Assembly: GCF_001613225.1 (NCBI RefSeq)
Contig: NZ_BDBY01000250.1
Span: 1-64,000 of the forward strand
Source of the DNA: Nocardia pseudovaccinii NBRC 100343
Lineage (GTDB): Bacteria; Actinomycetota; Actinomycetes; Mycobacteriales; Mycobacteriaceae
Reading direction: 5' to 3'
Length of the DNA: 64,000 nucleotides
The notes beneath the pieces are model-generated. The model worked only from the letters and a program-made list of their open reading frames with translations, was not told the DNA's origin and did not search any database. The translations under genes were made by a program, and so were the position numbers. This document shows, one piece after another, positions 9,707 to 18,234 of the stretch. Each line of letters starts with the position of its first letter. Within the stretch, counting starts at the first letter, position 1.

Positions 9707-10381
9707 ATGAACACCGCGACCCAGACCACCGAACACCCCGATACGGCTGACATGGTGCTTGTCCACAACGCCTTTCGCCGCCATTTCAACGCGCTGCCCG
9801 GCCTCGTCGGCGATGTCGCCGACGGCGATACCGCTCGCGCGGGCCGCATCGTCGAGTTCCTCACCGAACTCGATACCGGCCTGCACCACCACCACGCCGG
9901 CGAGGACGAGCTGATGTGGCCACTGCTGCTCGGGCGGGCGAAGACCGATGGCGCACTGATTCTGCGGATGGAGGAACAGCATGAGCGGATCGCCGAACTG
10001 ATCGCCCGCGCGGACCGCCAGGCCGAGGAATTCGCCGCATCGGCGCTTCCGGAGGCGCGCGGGCATCTCGTGGCCACGCTGTCGTCGCTCGCCGCCGCCC
10101 TCGACGAGCATATGGCCGAGGAGGAGGCACTCGTCCTGCCGCTCGCCGGGCGCGTCATGTCCGCTCGCGAATGGGCGGCGCTCGGCGAACGGGGACGCGC
10201 CGCCGTGCCCAAGGACCGGCAGTTGGTCTTCCTCGGCTTTATCCTGCAAGGGGTACCGCACGCCGAACGCCGAAAGTTCCTCGCCGACATGCCGTTCGCC
10301 GCCAGATTCGCCTGGCGCCTGCTCGGTCGCCGCGCCTTCGCCAAGGAGTACCGCTCGATCTATGGGACAGATCCCCAATAG
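9707..10381 (+). CDS. Hemerythrin-like cation-binding protein
   Basis: 224 aa from the ATG at 9707; a GTG at 9698 is a possible alternative. The hemerythrin four-helix bundle shows its metal-site residues: helix 1 VLVHNAFRRHFNAL, helix 2 LDTGLHHHHAGEDELMWPLL, helix 3 RMEEQHERIAELI, and helix 4 LDEHMAEEEALVLPL. These supply the His and Glu ligands of a diiron site. The C-terminal 60 residues (LADMPFAARFAWRLLGRRAF) are an extension common in actinobacterial members. Likely roles are oxygen or NO sensing, or iron handling; divergence from the SARP gene suggests linked control. Confidence 0.85.
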   Translation: MNTATQTTEHPDTADMVLVHNAFRRHFNALPGLVGDVADGDTARAGRIVEFLTELDTGLHHHHAGEDELMWPLLLGRAKTDGALILRMEEQHERIAELIARADRQAEEFAASALPEARGHLVATLSSLAAALDEHMAEEEALVLPLAGRVMSAREWAALGERGRAAVPKDRQLVFLGFILQGVPHAERRKFLADMPFAARFAWRLLGRRAFAKEYRSIYGTDPQ

Positions 10382-10730
10382 ATCCTCGGCGCAGACCGGC
10401 CTGCGCCGATCCGACCATTGTCGATGTCGGGTCGGCCGCGACACAGTCGTCCTATCAGAGGAGCGACTCGAACACCTCATGCTGTCATCGGTGACACCAA
10501 ACGCGTGCTGCGAGCGGCGCTGCTGTCTTGTTCAGTCCGGACGGTCGCGGCGTTCGACCATGCGTTGTTCGAGCAGCATCAGAGTGGCCTGTGTCGGCCC
10601 AGAGACCTTCCCCGCAGGGCGATACCTACGCGGCGGAGCGGTCTCAGGTGTCCGATCACATATTTACGCAGTTCCGGGGTAGTCGAGTGGCGTTAGGAAA
10701 GAAAGGGGGGTGAGTGCGAGGAGTCGGAAG
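10382..10730. other. Intergenic region holding a palindromic repeat copy
   Basis: About 350 bp with no domain-bearing frame. It contains one copy of the dispersed palindrome (10468-10513) and, near its end, the ribosome site of the next gene. Confidence 0.5.
10468..10513 (+). repeat. Dispersed palindromic repeat, copy D (degenerate)
   Basis: Left arm TCGAACACCTCATGCTGTCA, loop TCGG, right arm beginning TGACACCAAACGCGTGCTG. It shares the TCGAACAC...GTCA / TGACAC...CGTGCT layout with the copies near 15.4 and 24.4 kb, with one inserted base in the right arm. Arm pairing is weaker than in the 24.4-kb copy. Confidence 0.45.
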
Positions 10731-11129
10731 ATGAGCACCACCGTTGTGATCGTGATCGTGATCGTTGTTGTTGTCGTTTTGCTTGTGGTCGGCGCATGGG
10801 TGTTGATGCGCAGACGGCGCGAACAGCAGCGGGTCGAAGCCCAGGGCATCCGTGACCGCGCGGCCGAACGGGAATTCGAGGTCGGTCAGCGCGAAGCGCG
10901 GGCGCAGGAGACTGCCGCCAGAAGCCGGGCGGCAAAGGCAGAAGGCCAGGTCAAGGCGGCGCAGGCCGAGCAGCTCGCCCAGCAGGCGCATGTGCATCGC
11001 AGTGCGGCTGCGGATTCGCGAACCGAGTTGGACAAGGAGTGGGAGCGCGCGGATAAGGTCGATCCGGACTCGAAACCAGGTGCGAAGCAGCAGGGGGCCG
11101 ATCCCGGAGCGCCGTCCCAAAACCCCTGA
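10731..11129 (+). CDS. Single-pass membrane protein with Ala/Glu-rich coiled coil
   Basis: 132 aa from the ATG at 10731, which has GGAG/GGAAG purine runs upstream; an in-frame GTG at 10710 is an alternative. Residues 4-27 are one hydrophobic, Val/Ile-rich helix (TTVVIVIVIVVVVVLLVVGA) followed by a basic stop-transfer MRRRRE. Residues 35-110 are an uninterrupted charged Ala/Glu/Gln/Arg helix, probably a cytoplasmic coiled coil, then a Pro/Gly tail. Small proteins of this form are common in actinobacteria, with no assigned function. Convergent with the AI-2E-family gene. Confidence 0.7.
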   Translation: MSTTVVIVIVIVVVVVLLVVGAWVLMRRRREQQRVEAQGIRDRAAEREFEVGQREARAQETAARSRAAKAEGQVKAAQAEQLAQQAHVHRSAAADSRTELDKEWERADKVDPDSKPGAKQQGADPGAPSQNP

Positions 11130-11182
11130 TCTGATCCAGGAAATCGGTCCGCCGCCCCCGGCATCCAGCCGAGCGCGGGTAG

Positions 11183-12388
11183 CTAGCGCTCGTCCAGAGA
11201 CGGCAACACCGTTTCACTGATGATCAGCAGCACCGCGGCAGCGACCGGGATGGCGAGCAGGGCACCGACGATCCCGAGCAAGGCTCCACCGAGCAGCACC
11301 GACACCACCGTCACGACCGCAGGCACCCGCACCGTTCTGCCGATGATTCTGGGCACAAGTACGTAGTCCTCGAACAACCGCAGGATGATGAAGAAGACGA
11401 TGGTGGCCACCGTGACGGGCAGGGACACGGTGAGTGCGACAAGGGCCACGATGATTCCGGCCAGCGTGGAACCCACTACCGGGATCAAGTCCAAGACGGC
11501 GACCAGGACGGCCAGCAATAGCGGATAGGGCACGTCGAAGATCAGCAGCCAGATGAATGTCAACACCGCGGTTATCCCCGAAATGACCAGATTGCCCAGG
11601 ATGTAGCCGCCGACCTTCACGAAGATCTCGTCGCCGATCAGGATCGCTCGAGCTCGGCGCGAGTGCGGAAACAGCCGGTAGATCGAAGTTCGAACCTGTG
11701 CGAAATTGGCCATGAAGTAGCCGGTGAGCACCGCGACGATCACCGTGCCGCTGACGATGCTGAATACGAGGCGGCCCGCGCCCAGGACACCACCGGCCAG
11801 CTTCGAGGGATCGGACCCGAGCCACTGCTGGAGTCGGTCCTGCAGATGCAAGCGTGTGTTGAGCGTGTCGATGAGTGGATATCGGTGCGCAAGATGGTCG
11901 ACGTAGTCCGGAGCGTTGTGGACCAGCGCGTTACCTTGGGTGACCAGCGGAGGTATCGCGGCGGCGAGGAACCCGGCCAGCAAGCCGATCGCGACCAGAA
12001 ACACCGCGGTCACGGCGGCCCATCGTGGAAACCACGGCCGAACCAACCACGACACGACAGGTTCCAACCCTATTGCCAGGAACAACGCAATGGTGATCAA
12101 GACCAGCACTTGACTTACGGCCATCAGTGCTTGGATCGCGCCGTAGGTCACCGCCACTCCGGCCGCGCCTGTCATGCCGACCATGAACGGCGATCGCGGA
12201 TCGAATCGTCGCCCCGGCTTGCCCAGCGGATTCTGCGCCGTGCTGGCCCGCGCCGCCGCCGCTTCCGCGGTAAGGATCGGTCCGCCCTCGCCGGGGGTGT
12301 GCGGTTGCGCGACCAAGTCCCGGTGGCCTTGCTCCGTCCCGTCCGGGGTTCGGCGCTCCTCGGGTTCTGGGTCGGTGTCTTCATTCAT
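11183..12388 (-). CDS. AI-2E family transporter (PerM/YdiK type membrane protein)
   Basis: 401 aa if translation begins at the ATG at 12388; an upstream in-frame start exists. After a charged, probably cytoplasmic N-terminus of about 75 residues come paired hydrophobic helices (TYGAIQALMAVSQVLVLITI, AVTAVFLVAIGLLAGFLAAA). Then follow a long amphipathic region (HLAHRYPLIDTLNTRLHLQD) and further helices, including the family motif DLIPVVGSTLAGI and a C-terminal LLIISETVLP. The family exports small molecules; individual substrates are mostly unknown. No partner gene is adjacent. Confidence 0.88.
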   Translation of the reverse strand: MNEDTDPEPEERRTPDGTEQGHRDLVAQPHTPGEGGPILTAEAAAARASTAQNPLGKPGRRFDPRSPFMVGMTGAAGVAVTYGAIQALMAVSQVLVLITIALFLAIGLEPVVSWLVRPWFPRWAAVTAVFLVAIGLLAGFLAAAIPPLVTQGNALVHNAPDYVDHLAHRYPLIDTLNTRLHLQDRLQQWLGSDPSKLAGGVLGAGRLVFSIVSGTVIVAVLTGYFMANFAQVRTSIYRLFPHSRRARAILIGDEIFVKVGGYILGNLVISGITAVLTFIWLLIFDVPYPLLLAVLVAVLDLIPVVGSTLAGIIVALVALTVSLPVTVATIVFFIILRLFEDYVLVPRIIGRTVRVPAVVTVVSVLLGGALLGIVGALLAIPVAAAVLLIISETVLPSLDER

Positions 12389-12735
12389 GGCATCGACGCC
12401 CACGTACACATGGGCCCCGCACCCGGGCCATCCCCCTCGTGCGGGCGGGACTCGAATCCGTTCGCAGCGCGGCGATGTTCGTGTGCACCAGGGTGACTGT
12501 TTCGACTTGGACCGGTTTCATCGCCAACCGCCGCTCTTTACTCGACCTCTGCATGTCGACCTACCCACAGGCCGGTCCCGGAAACAGCCGCTCACCACGG
12601 TCGGATCCCCAGGACGGCAAGGGCCATGGTGTGCCTCGGCGAATTCGCACTCCGGTTGCCCGAGCCACACCGTATTCTCGATTGGCATTGCCTCATGAGA
12701 GAGAACCCAACCGGTTACGAATCCAGGAGGTCGAC
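12389..12735. other. Intergenic region without a supported gene
   Basis: About 350 bp between two divergent genes. Only a ribosome site (AGGAGG, just before 12736) is recognisable. It presumably carries both promoters. Confidence 0.5.
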
Positions 12736-13113
12736 ATGCAAATCCAGGACAAGGCCGACAGCCGTAGCTTCGCCATCGATCTGGGCGATTTCAGGGTGGA
12801 AACGGTGCAGGACGTGCGGGGTATCAGCACGCCGTCGGAGGGCACGCTGGGGGAGGTGCGGATCACCCGGGGGCTTGATCGGAGCAAAGCGTTCACCGAT
12901 TGGATCGAGCGAACATTGGCCGACGGCGGCATGGATTCCGCCAGAGAGGACATCACCATCACCGTGATGGACTCTGATAAGAAGCCTGGTCGGCGAATTC
13001 GCTTGCTGCGCGCCCTGCCGACCAGTTGGACGGAGCCTTCGCTCGACGCTGAGCACGCAGAGCCGGAGTGTGAGAGCGTCACCGTCGCCTACGAAGAGAT
13101 GAGAATCGAGTAG
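12736..13113 (+). CDS. T4 gp19-like (phage tail tube / Hcp-like) protein
   Basis: 125 aa from an ATG with ribosome site CAGGAGG. The layout matches the T4_gp19 family of contractile-injection tube proteins: N-terminal strand FAIDLGDFRVETVQDV, central RGLDRSKAFTDWIERTLADGG (the family's block of reference residues before the helix), strand ITITVMDSDKK, then RLLRALPTSWTEPSLDAE and a final strand CESVTVAYEEMRIE. In phages and extracellular injection systems this protein stacks into the inner tube. No sheath, baseplate, spike or AAA gene is nearby, so it is an orphan. Moderate confidence; assignment is by pattern and length. Confidence 0.7.
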   Translation: MQIQDKADSRSFAIDLGDFRVETVQDVRGISTPSEGTLGEVRITRGLDRSKAFTDWIERTLADGGMDSAREDITITVMDSDKKPGRRIRLLRALPTSWTEPSLDAEHAEPECESVTVAYEEMRIE

Positions 13114-13304
13114 CACAGTTCGCTCGGCGTCGTTTCCGCGACTAGCCGGATCTTCGGCGCTGGATCGGCCCGCGCTGGTCTGCGGCGGGCCGACCCAGTT
13201 GTCCATCATCCGCGAGCTGGCGCCGCCGCACCCACGCGCACGATCTCGCCCAGTCCCTCGGCGAGGCTGTCGCTGGGATGCCGCGTCCGAGGCGGAGCCT
13301 TGCT

Positions 13305-13874
13305 CTACCCGAGGATGGGGTTGTCGGCCCAACGGAAAATGTGGGCGATGGCGGGCTCGACGATGGCGTCGGGAATCTCCGGGTCGAACCAGCGATCGAC
13401 GCAGGTCCAGTGATAGGGGTGCAGCAGGTATTCACCGTTGAGACCGTCGGTGTCGGCGAACTCTTGCTCCCACGCGTGCGTCCAGCCCGCGGCGGCGTCG
13501 GTTCTGCTCAGTGCCCACGAGTGAATGGTGCGGATGTGTCGGGGCATCGCTGTGAGGTCCGCTTCGAACCTGGTGACGGTGTGCTTGGGTGTGCCGGGTC
13601 GGACCCGCAGTAGCAGGGTCCGTTTGACTCGCGGCCCCGATAGCGCGACCCGCTGCGACGCAACCGGTGTCAGCGCCACGATATCGGCTGATGTAGGCAG
13701 GCCGGGCAGTGCTTGCCACGGCTCGACATCTGCGGTCAGGTCCCACGTCATGCCCAGTCCGCCGACGCTGCCGGGCAGATCCGGCCCAGCCGAACAGACA
13801 CGCACCGAGGATGTTCCCGCTTCGGGTAACACGACCCCGTTATCGACCGGTGTACGAATTAACCAGCGGGTCAT
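13305..13874 (-). CDS. Dabb (stress-responsive A/B barrel) family protein
   Basis: 189 aa. It reads as a two-part ferredoxin-like alpha/beta barrel: RVKRTLLLRVRPGTPKHTVTRFEADLTAMPRHIRTIHSWALSR is the Dabb-type strand-helix with the IRTIHSWALS element, followed by WTHAWEQEFADTDGLNGEYLLHPYHWTCVDRWFDPE, the typical YL.HP.H end of the domain. Dabb proteins are often small cyclases or stress proteins. Its start overlaps the stop of the preceding gene (ATGA), so it is the third gene of a tight operon with the LLM oxidoreductase and a small protein. Confidence 0.75.
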   Translation of the reverse strand: MTRWLIRTPVDNGVVLPEAGTSSVRVCSAGPDLPGSVGGLGMTWDLTADVEPWQALPGLPTSADIVALTPVASQRVALSGPRVKRTLLLRVRPGTPKHTVTRFEADLTAMPRHIRTIHSWALSRTDAAAGWTHAWEQEFADTDGLNGEYLLHPYHWTCVDRWFDPEIPDAIVEPAIAHIFRWADNPILG

Positions 13875-14203
13875 CAGTTCGCCTCCAGTGGTTGAAGCGT
13901 GCGGCGGTCGCGGGTGATGGCTATGGCGTCGGTCTCGACCCAGAATCGGTCCACCCCCGGATCAGCACCGGCCCCGCTGCGCATACCGTAGAAGGCGTAG
14001 CCGCCGTCGAGCTCCCACAGAATGTGGATCGAGACGGTGTCGGGTGATGGGTAGGACCGCCATACGCGCACGACGCGCATGCCACGCTGGTCCTGCGCGT
14101 GAGGTAGGTAGTCGGCATGCCAGCGTTGCAGCCACGAATCGACGTGGTCTGCCGGGAGGGCTATTACATCGAGTACGTTGACGACGTCGATCAGGGGTTT
14201 CAC
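13874..14203 (-). CDS. Small Dabb-like/dimeric alpha-beta-barrel protein of unknown function
   Basis: 109 aa from a GTG whose last bases overlap the stop of the upstream LLM gene (GTGA). The order of strands and helices (VVNVLDVIALPADHVDSWLQRWHADYLPHAQDQRGMRVVRVWRS, then a strand VSIHILWELDGGYAFYGMR) suits an NIPSNAP/Dabb-like dimeric barrel in which LDVI is strand 1 and the second strand carries RGMRVVRVW. No catalytic motif is evident. Its position between an F420 oxidoreductase and a Dabb protein suggests the three act on one small-molecule substrate. Confidence 0.65.
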   Translation of the reverse strand: MKPLIDVVNVLDVIALPADHVDSWLQRWHADYLPHAQDQRGMRVVRVWRSYPSPDTVSIHILWELDGGYAFYGMRSGAGADPGVDRFWVETDAIAITRDRRTLQPLEAN

Positions 14204-15114
14204 AGTTTCTCCAGCGTGTCTTGATACCGGGCGAGGTAGTCGCGCAGGCCGTCCAGGCCGCGAGGGCCGAGTAGCGATTCCGGGCCGAGCAACGGCGGAT
14301 TGATCACCAGTCGGGAAGCGCCCGCTGTCACATACGGCCGGATGAAGTCCGGGTCGAACTCGCGTGTCATGTCACACGAGCCCGGCCAAGCGGTGAATTC
14401 GACTGCATCCGAGGCCCTTCCGACGGCGTCGGCGGTCTCGCGGATCAGGTCGGCTCGCAGCGCGAAGTCCTCGGGACCGATGGTGTAGGGGAACCAACCG
14501 TCGGCGAGTCGAGCTGCTCGCTGCACGGCAGGTTCGCTATTGCCGCCCAACACGATTGGAATCGCGCCGCCAGCCGGTTGCGGCACACAGTGCAGTCCGT
14601 CGAAGGACACGTGGGTACCGTGGAAACTCGCCGGAGCATCGGCCCACAGGGTCCGCATCGCGCCGATGCAGTCGTCCAGGCGAGCGCCCCGCGCGCGATA
14701 GGGCACGCCGACGGCGGCGTATTCCTCTTTCTGCCATCCGATGCCCAATCCGAGCAACAGTCGGCCGTCGGAGTGCAGGTCGATGGTCGCGGCGCGTTTC
14801 GCCAGCACCACCGGGCTGTGCAGGGGCGCGACGACCATTGCGGTGCCGAACCGCAGCGTGGTCGTGCAACCCGCGGCGAAGGCGATGGTCTCGAGCGGAT
14901 CGGTCATCGGGACGACTCCGGTTTCCGGACCGGGCATTCGTCCGTCGTCCGAATATGGATACAGCGGTTCGTAGCTTTCGGCTACCGCCACATGCTCGAC
15001 GGTCCACAACGATTCGACGCCGCAGTCCTCCAGCGTCCCCGCGAAGTCGCGGAGAAATCCACCAGAGGTGATGAGACCGTCGACATAAGGTGCCAATACG
15101 CCGATTCGAACCAT
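14200..15114 (-). CDS. LLM-class F420-dependent oxidoreductase
   Basis: 304 aa TIM-barrel protein of the luciferase-like monooxygenase superfamily. Recognisable parts are MVRIGVLAPYVDG, the SLWTVEHVA segment, LETIAFAAGCTTTLRFGTAMVVAPLHSPVVLAKRAATID (typical F420 subgroup), RLLLGLGIGWQKEEYAAVGV, and IPIVLGGNSEPAVQRAARLADGWFP. Members transfer hydride between F420H2 and alcohols, ketones or enones. First gene of a three-gene operon with overlapping stop/start codons. The substrate is not predictable. Confidence 0.88.
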   Translation of the reverse strand: MVRIGVLAPYVDGLITSGGFLRDFAGTLEDCGVESLWTVEHVAVAESYEPLYPYSDDGRMPGPETGVVPMTDPLETIAFAAGCTTTLRFGTAMVVAPLHSPVVLAKRAATIDLHSDGRLLLGLGIGWQKEEYAAVGVPYRARGARLDDCIGAMRTLWADAPASFHGTHVSFDGLHCVPQPAGGAIPIVLGGNSEPAVQRAARLADGWFPYTIGPEDFALRADLIRETADAVGRASDAVEFTAWPGSCDMTREFDPDFIRPYVTAGASRLVINPPLLGPESLLGPRGLDGLRDYLARYQDTLEKL

Positions 15115-15432
15115 GGTCGCGGCTCCATCCTTTTCGAACTATCCGGAACCCGCGGCTGCGGGCTGCCGAATCGAGCCTGCAGTGTGACGGCCATCGCATA
15201 CGTGGCCAATCTCGCTGAGCAAGACCCACAGGTCAAACGGGATACGAAGCCGATATCGGGGGACTATGGCGCAACTTCCGGGCTGGTCGGGGTGACGAGC
15301 GAGCCCTGCGCTGTTCCTGTGCGTCGGCGTCGTCAGAGGCACTGGAGGCAAACGTGGTCGGTGATCCCGCCGGTCCGCGCATCCGGCCAGCACCGAGCAG
15401 CATCGCCGGTGAGAACGCCGTGTAAGAGGGGT

Positions 15433-15477
15433 TCGAACACGGATTCGTGTCAGGCATTGACACAAATGCGTGCTAGA
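15433..15477 (+). repeat. Dispersed palindromic repeat, copy A
   Basis: Left arm TCGAACACGGATTCGTGTCA, loop GGCAT, right arm TGACACAAATGCGTGCTAGA; 16 of 20 arm positions pair. The 3' flank (about 25 bp, TGCGCGAGAGGGGAATCGAT) is also similar to the flank of the copy at 24434, so the unit is longer than the hairpin. Confidence 0.55.
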
Positions 15478-15748
15478 GAGGTGCGCGAGAGGGGAATCGA
15501 TCACGGAGCCGCAACAATATTGGTGCAGTGTGTGCACGAGTACTTCTATTGTGCGTCGCTGCAGCGTAGCACAGGCTCAGTGATCGTGCTCTGAGATTCT
15601 GTATTCTATTGATCTGCAATAGTTTTCGTTACTTCGGTGTTAGTAGCTGAGCGGTGGAGGCTGGTGTGGGGTTCCGTCGGTTGGTTCGGCTGTCTGCTTC
15701 AAATGTGTTGTGGCGTAGGTGAAATTGTTGGTGGGAGCTGCTGTGGGT

Positions 15749-15781
15749 GGTGCCGGTCGCTTTTTGTTGGCGACCGGCACC
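15749..15781 (+). terminator. Strong stem-loop in non-coding DNA
   Basis: Perfect 12-bp arms GGTGCCGGTCGC / GCGACCGGCACC around a T-rich 9-base loop. No U-tract follows, and no gene end is adjacent, so its role as a terminator is uncertain. Confidence 0.4.
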
Positions 15782-16588
15782 GTGGTGGTTAGAGGGTGAT
15801 TGGGTGGGGCTCGTTTGTGAGTAGTTGGATGTGGTCCTTGGGCGGTGATGGGTTCGCCGTCTTTCGCCGCGCTGACCAGCCCTGGGCTGGGCGAGCTTGC
15901 GTTACAGCGGGATTCCGATGCCACCGAGTGTCGATCCGTCCAAACCGGACGGGCTGCGGTGACCGCCAGCGTCCGATCGCTGGTGCAACACCTGCTGCGG
16001 CGAAAAGCCCCAGCCGGCCGCCGAACTGGGCGAGGCTAAGGTGCGGTGCCGCCGTTGCTGACCGCCATCCCATAGGTGGGGTGGTTGATCTTTATGGCTG
16101 TGCTGGCGTTCCGCGGGATGTTGGTGGTGAGGCCGGGCGGGCATGCGGTGGGAAAGATGGCGAGGCGGGATCCGTAGGACATCGCTGCTACCCGACGATG
16201 AGCGACGAACAGCTGTCGAGGCGTGGTGGTCGTCGGATGGGCTTGCGACCTGGGGGATTTGGAGTGTCGCGGGATGAGTAGCGCGTAGACAGCTGTAGGT
16301 CGGTCCGCGACACTGTTCATCAAGTTTGAGACTGCAAGTATCGAGTCTTGTGCTCCAAATCCGGAGGCCGTAATCTCGACGCCAGACAGATGACGCGCGA
16401 AACGATCGGCTAGCCGATAGCGGGAGCAGGCGGATCCCGATGGGAACCGATCGGCGATGCCGGACCCATTCCATCCACTTACTTACTCCGACGGTTTGAC
16501 GCCAGGTGACTTACTGCGATCGCTGGCCGCACGACCTGATGCGCGATAGACATTTGTCAACGCTCTCACCACGGGGAGGAACTTTCAC

Positions 16589-17272
16589 GTGTGGTACTGG
16601 CTGATCCGTTATAGCTTGCTCGGTCCGCTGTGGCTGCTCGGCCGTCCGAAAATTGAAGGCTTGCAACATGTTCCGAAGGATGGCCCAGTGATAATCGCGG
16701 CTAACCATCTAGCGGCAATCGACTCGCTGTACCTGGCAGTGGTGTTACGTCGCCGCGTTACTTTCCTGGCGAAGCGAGAGTACTTTACCGGCACCGGCCT
16801 TCGGGGACGGTTCAACCGGTGGTTCTACACGAGCTGCGGACAGGTGCCGGTAGACCGTTGTGGTGGCACTGCCGCCCAGGATGCACTAAGAGCAGCCACA
16901 AGGATTCTCGAATCGGGAGGCATCTGGGCGATCTACCCGGAAGGCACTCGATCTCCTGACGGCCGAATCTACCGCGGTCGCACCGGTACGTTGCGGGTCG
17001 CTGTGAAGACTGGCGCGCCGGTAATCCCGGTTGCCCTGTCTGGAACAGACACGGTTGATCCACGGGGTCGTGCTTGGCGATTCGGTAAGGTACACATCAT
17101 CTTCGGCGCCCCACGCCACTATTCGCACACCGACGAGCAGCATGCTGTTCGGGTTGCCACTAACGAGCTCATGCGGGACCTCGCCGCTCTCGCCAACCGT
17201 CACTACGTCGACGAGTACGCCGCCACCTTCACTACCACCGCAGTGACACAAAGGGGCCTGCTACGGAATTAG
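16589..17272 (+). CDS. 1-acylglycerol-3-phosphate O-acyltransferase family protein (PlsC-like)
   Basis: 227 aa from a GTG preceded by GGGGAGGAAC. It has the acyltransferase blocks in order: I NHLAAID (HX4D catalytic pair), II RGRFNRWFYTSCGQVPVDR, III YPEGTRSPDGR, and IV TGAPVIPVALSGTD. The family moves an acyl group from acyl-CoA/ACP to lysophosphatidate or related acceptors at the membrane. It is the first gene of a co-oriented group with a desaturase-like protein, an alpha/beta hydrolase and a membrane protein, suggesting a role in making or remodelling an unusual lipid. Its GC is nearer the genome average than that of the genes after it. Confidence 0.9.
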   Translation: MWYWLIRYSLLGPLWLLGRPKIEGLQHVPKDGPVIIAANHLAAIDSLYLAVVLRRRVTFLAKREYFTGTGLRGRFNRWFYTSCGQVPVDRCGGTAAQDALRAATRILESGGIWAIYPEGTRSPDGRIYRGRTGTLRVAVKTGAPVIPVALSGTDTVDPRGRAWRFGKVHIIFGAPRHYSHTDEQHAVRVATNELMRDLAALANRHYVDEYAATFTTTAVTQRGLLRN

Positions 17273-17346
17273 CTTTGCTCTCGGTTTGACCGATAGCCCG
17301 ATCTGATGATGGTTGATGAACACACCAAAATATCGCGAATAGCTCG

Positions 17347-18192
17347 ATGGGGAGACTCCTAGTGCAACACAGTTACGAAGATGTTCTCAATGAGAATCTT
17401 GGCACATTCCTGCGGGGCTGGGGTCCGGTCAGCTGGAATAGTCAGTTCGAAGATATTGAGGGGATCGACAATGCGCCGTTGGCGCAAATGTTTTCATCTC
17501 TAGCCGGTATCGAAGACGTTTCATTCTATATGCAAGTCAAAATACGACACAGCGGCGTCAGCCGGCTGAACGCCATCAAGGAATTCAATGCGATATGGCT
17601 TGCTGAGGAGTCCGAGCATGTGCGGGCGCTTTCTGCGATAGGTGAATACTATGGCAGTGGACAGCTGCTCCGAGGGCACAGTGAAAGCTATCTCGCCCGA
17701 CAACGCGTTACATCACTACCGCTACTTAACCTGCTTGGCCGAACCTATCCAAAGGGAATGCTGGCCGCCTATCTCACCATGGGGAGCGTGCAGGAATATG
17801 TCGCATTGTCATCGTACAACGCAGCATCAAAATTAGTTGATGAATCATTTGTCAAAGATATCCTCGGGCAGATCGCTCGCCAAGAAGGCCGTCACATGCG
17901 ATTTTATCGTGCTGGAGCCGAGGCGGTGCTCAAGGACGATCCTAGATGTCAGCGATTTGTGAGACTTGTCATGGAAAAGAACTGGCGCGCCCCGGGCGTC
18001 GACTTGCTCGGATGCGAGCGGTGGGTCCAAACATTCTCTCCTCTTTTGATGGGTACCGATCTCATCGAGAGATATACGCGTCTTGACGAACTCTGCGGGT
18101 CCTTACCTGGCCTGTCTGGTATCGAGTTGATGAAACCTTTTCTCATGCGCTGCGAAACTACGCTCCAGAAGCAGTCGTCGATTCCCATCTAG
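17347..18192 (+). CDS. Acyl-ACP desaturase-like diiron protein
   Basis: 281 aa. All six ligands of the soluble fatty-acid desaturase diiron site can be placed: E56 (LAGIEDVSF), E88 and H91 (WLAEESEHVRAL, compare WxAEExRHxxAL), E150 (SVQEYVA), and E180 and H183 (IARQEGRHMRFY). This matches FA_desaturase_2 in motif order and length (DesA-like proteins are about 275-340 aa). The reaction would be O2-dependent desaturation or hydroxylation of an ACP- or CoA-bound acyl chain, needing an external ferredoxin. Sampled lines have 43-57% GC, far below the neighbouring catabolic genes, so recent transfer is likely. The usual conserved second Glu-rich surface is otherwise diverged, so the substrate may not be a normal fatty acid. 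Confidence 0.8.
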   Translation: MGRLLVQHSYEDVLNENLGTFLRGWGPVSWNSQFEDIEGIDNAPLAQMFSSLAGIEDVSFYMQVKIRHSGVSRLNAIKEFNAIWLAEESEHVRALSAIGEYYGSGQLLRGHSESYLARQRVTSLPLLNLLGRTYPKGMLAAYLTMGSVQEYVALSSYNAASKLVDESFVKDILGQIARQEGRHMRFYRAGAEAVLKDDPRCQRFVRLVMEKNWRAPGVDLLGCERWVQTFSPLLMGTDLIERYTRLDELCGSLPGLSGIELMKPFLMRCETTLQKQSSIPI

Positions 18193-18234
18193 CTTACGAA
18201 AGCAGTTTTCAGCCTAAAATTGTATACTTGAACA

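Larger units (their letters stand above)
15115..16588. other. Gene-poor 1.5-kb region with repeat and hairpin
   Basis: No convincing gene. Contents: a dispersed palindrome (15433-15477), a strong hairpin (15749-15781), and a minus-strand frame at 16036-16323 (containing MSYGSRLAIFPTACPPGL) that looks protein-like but matches no family I recognise; it may be a decayed fragment. The last 70 bp supply the ribosome site of the acyltransferase. Base composition shifts from GC-rich to mixed across this stretch, in line with an island boundary. Confidence 0.5.

Noticed and set aside
15478..15505. Possible tRNA 3' end near palindrome copy A (GCGAGAGGGGAATCGATC)
   Set aside because: Looks like the reverse of a tRNA T-arm, but no acceptor stem, anticodon arm or CCA could be built. 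Copy B has the same flank, so it is part of the repeat.
16036..16323. 95-aa minus-strand frame as a real gene
   Set aside because: Protein-like stretch but no family, no ribosome site and low-complexity flanks; kept only as part of the gene-poor region.
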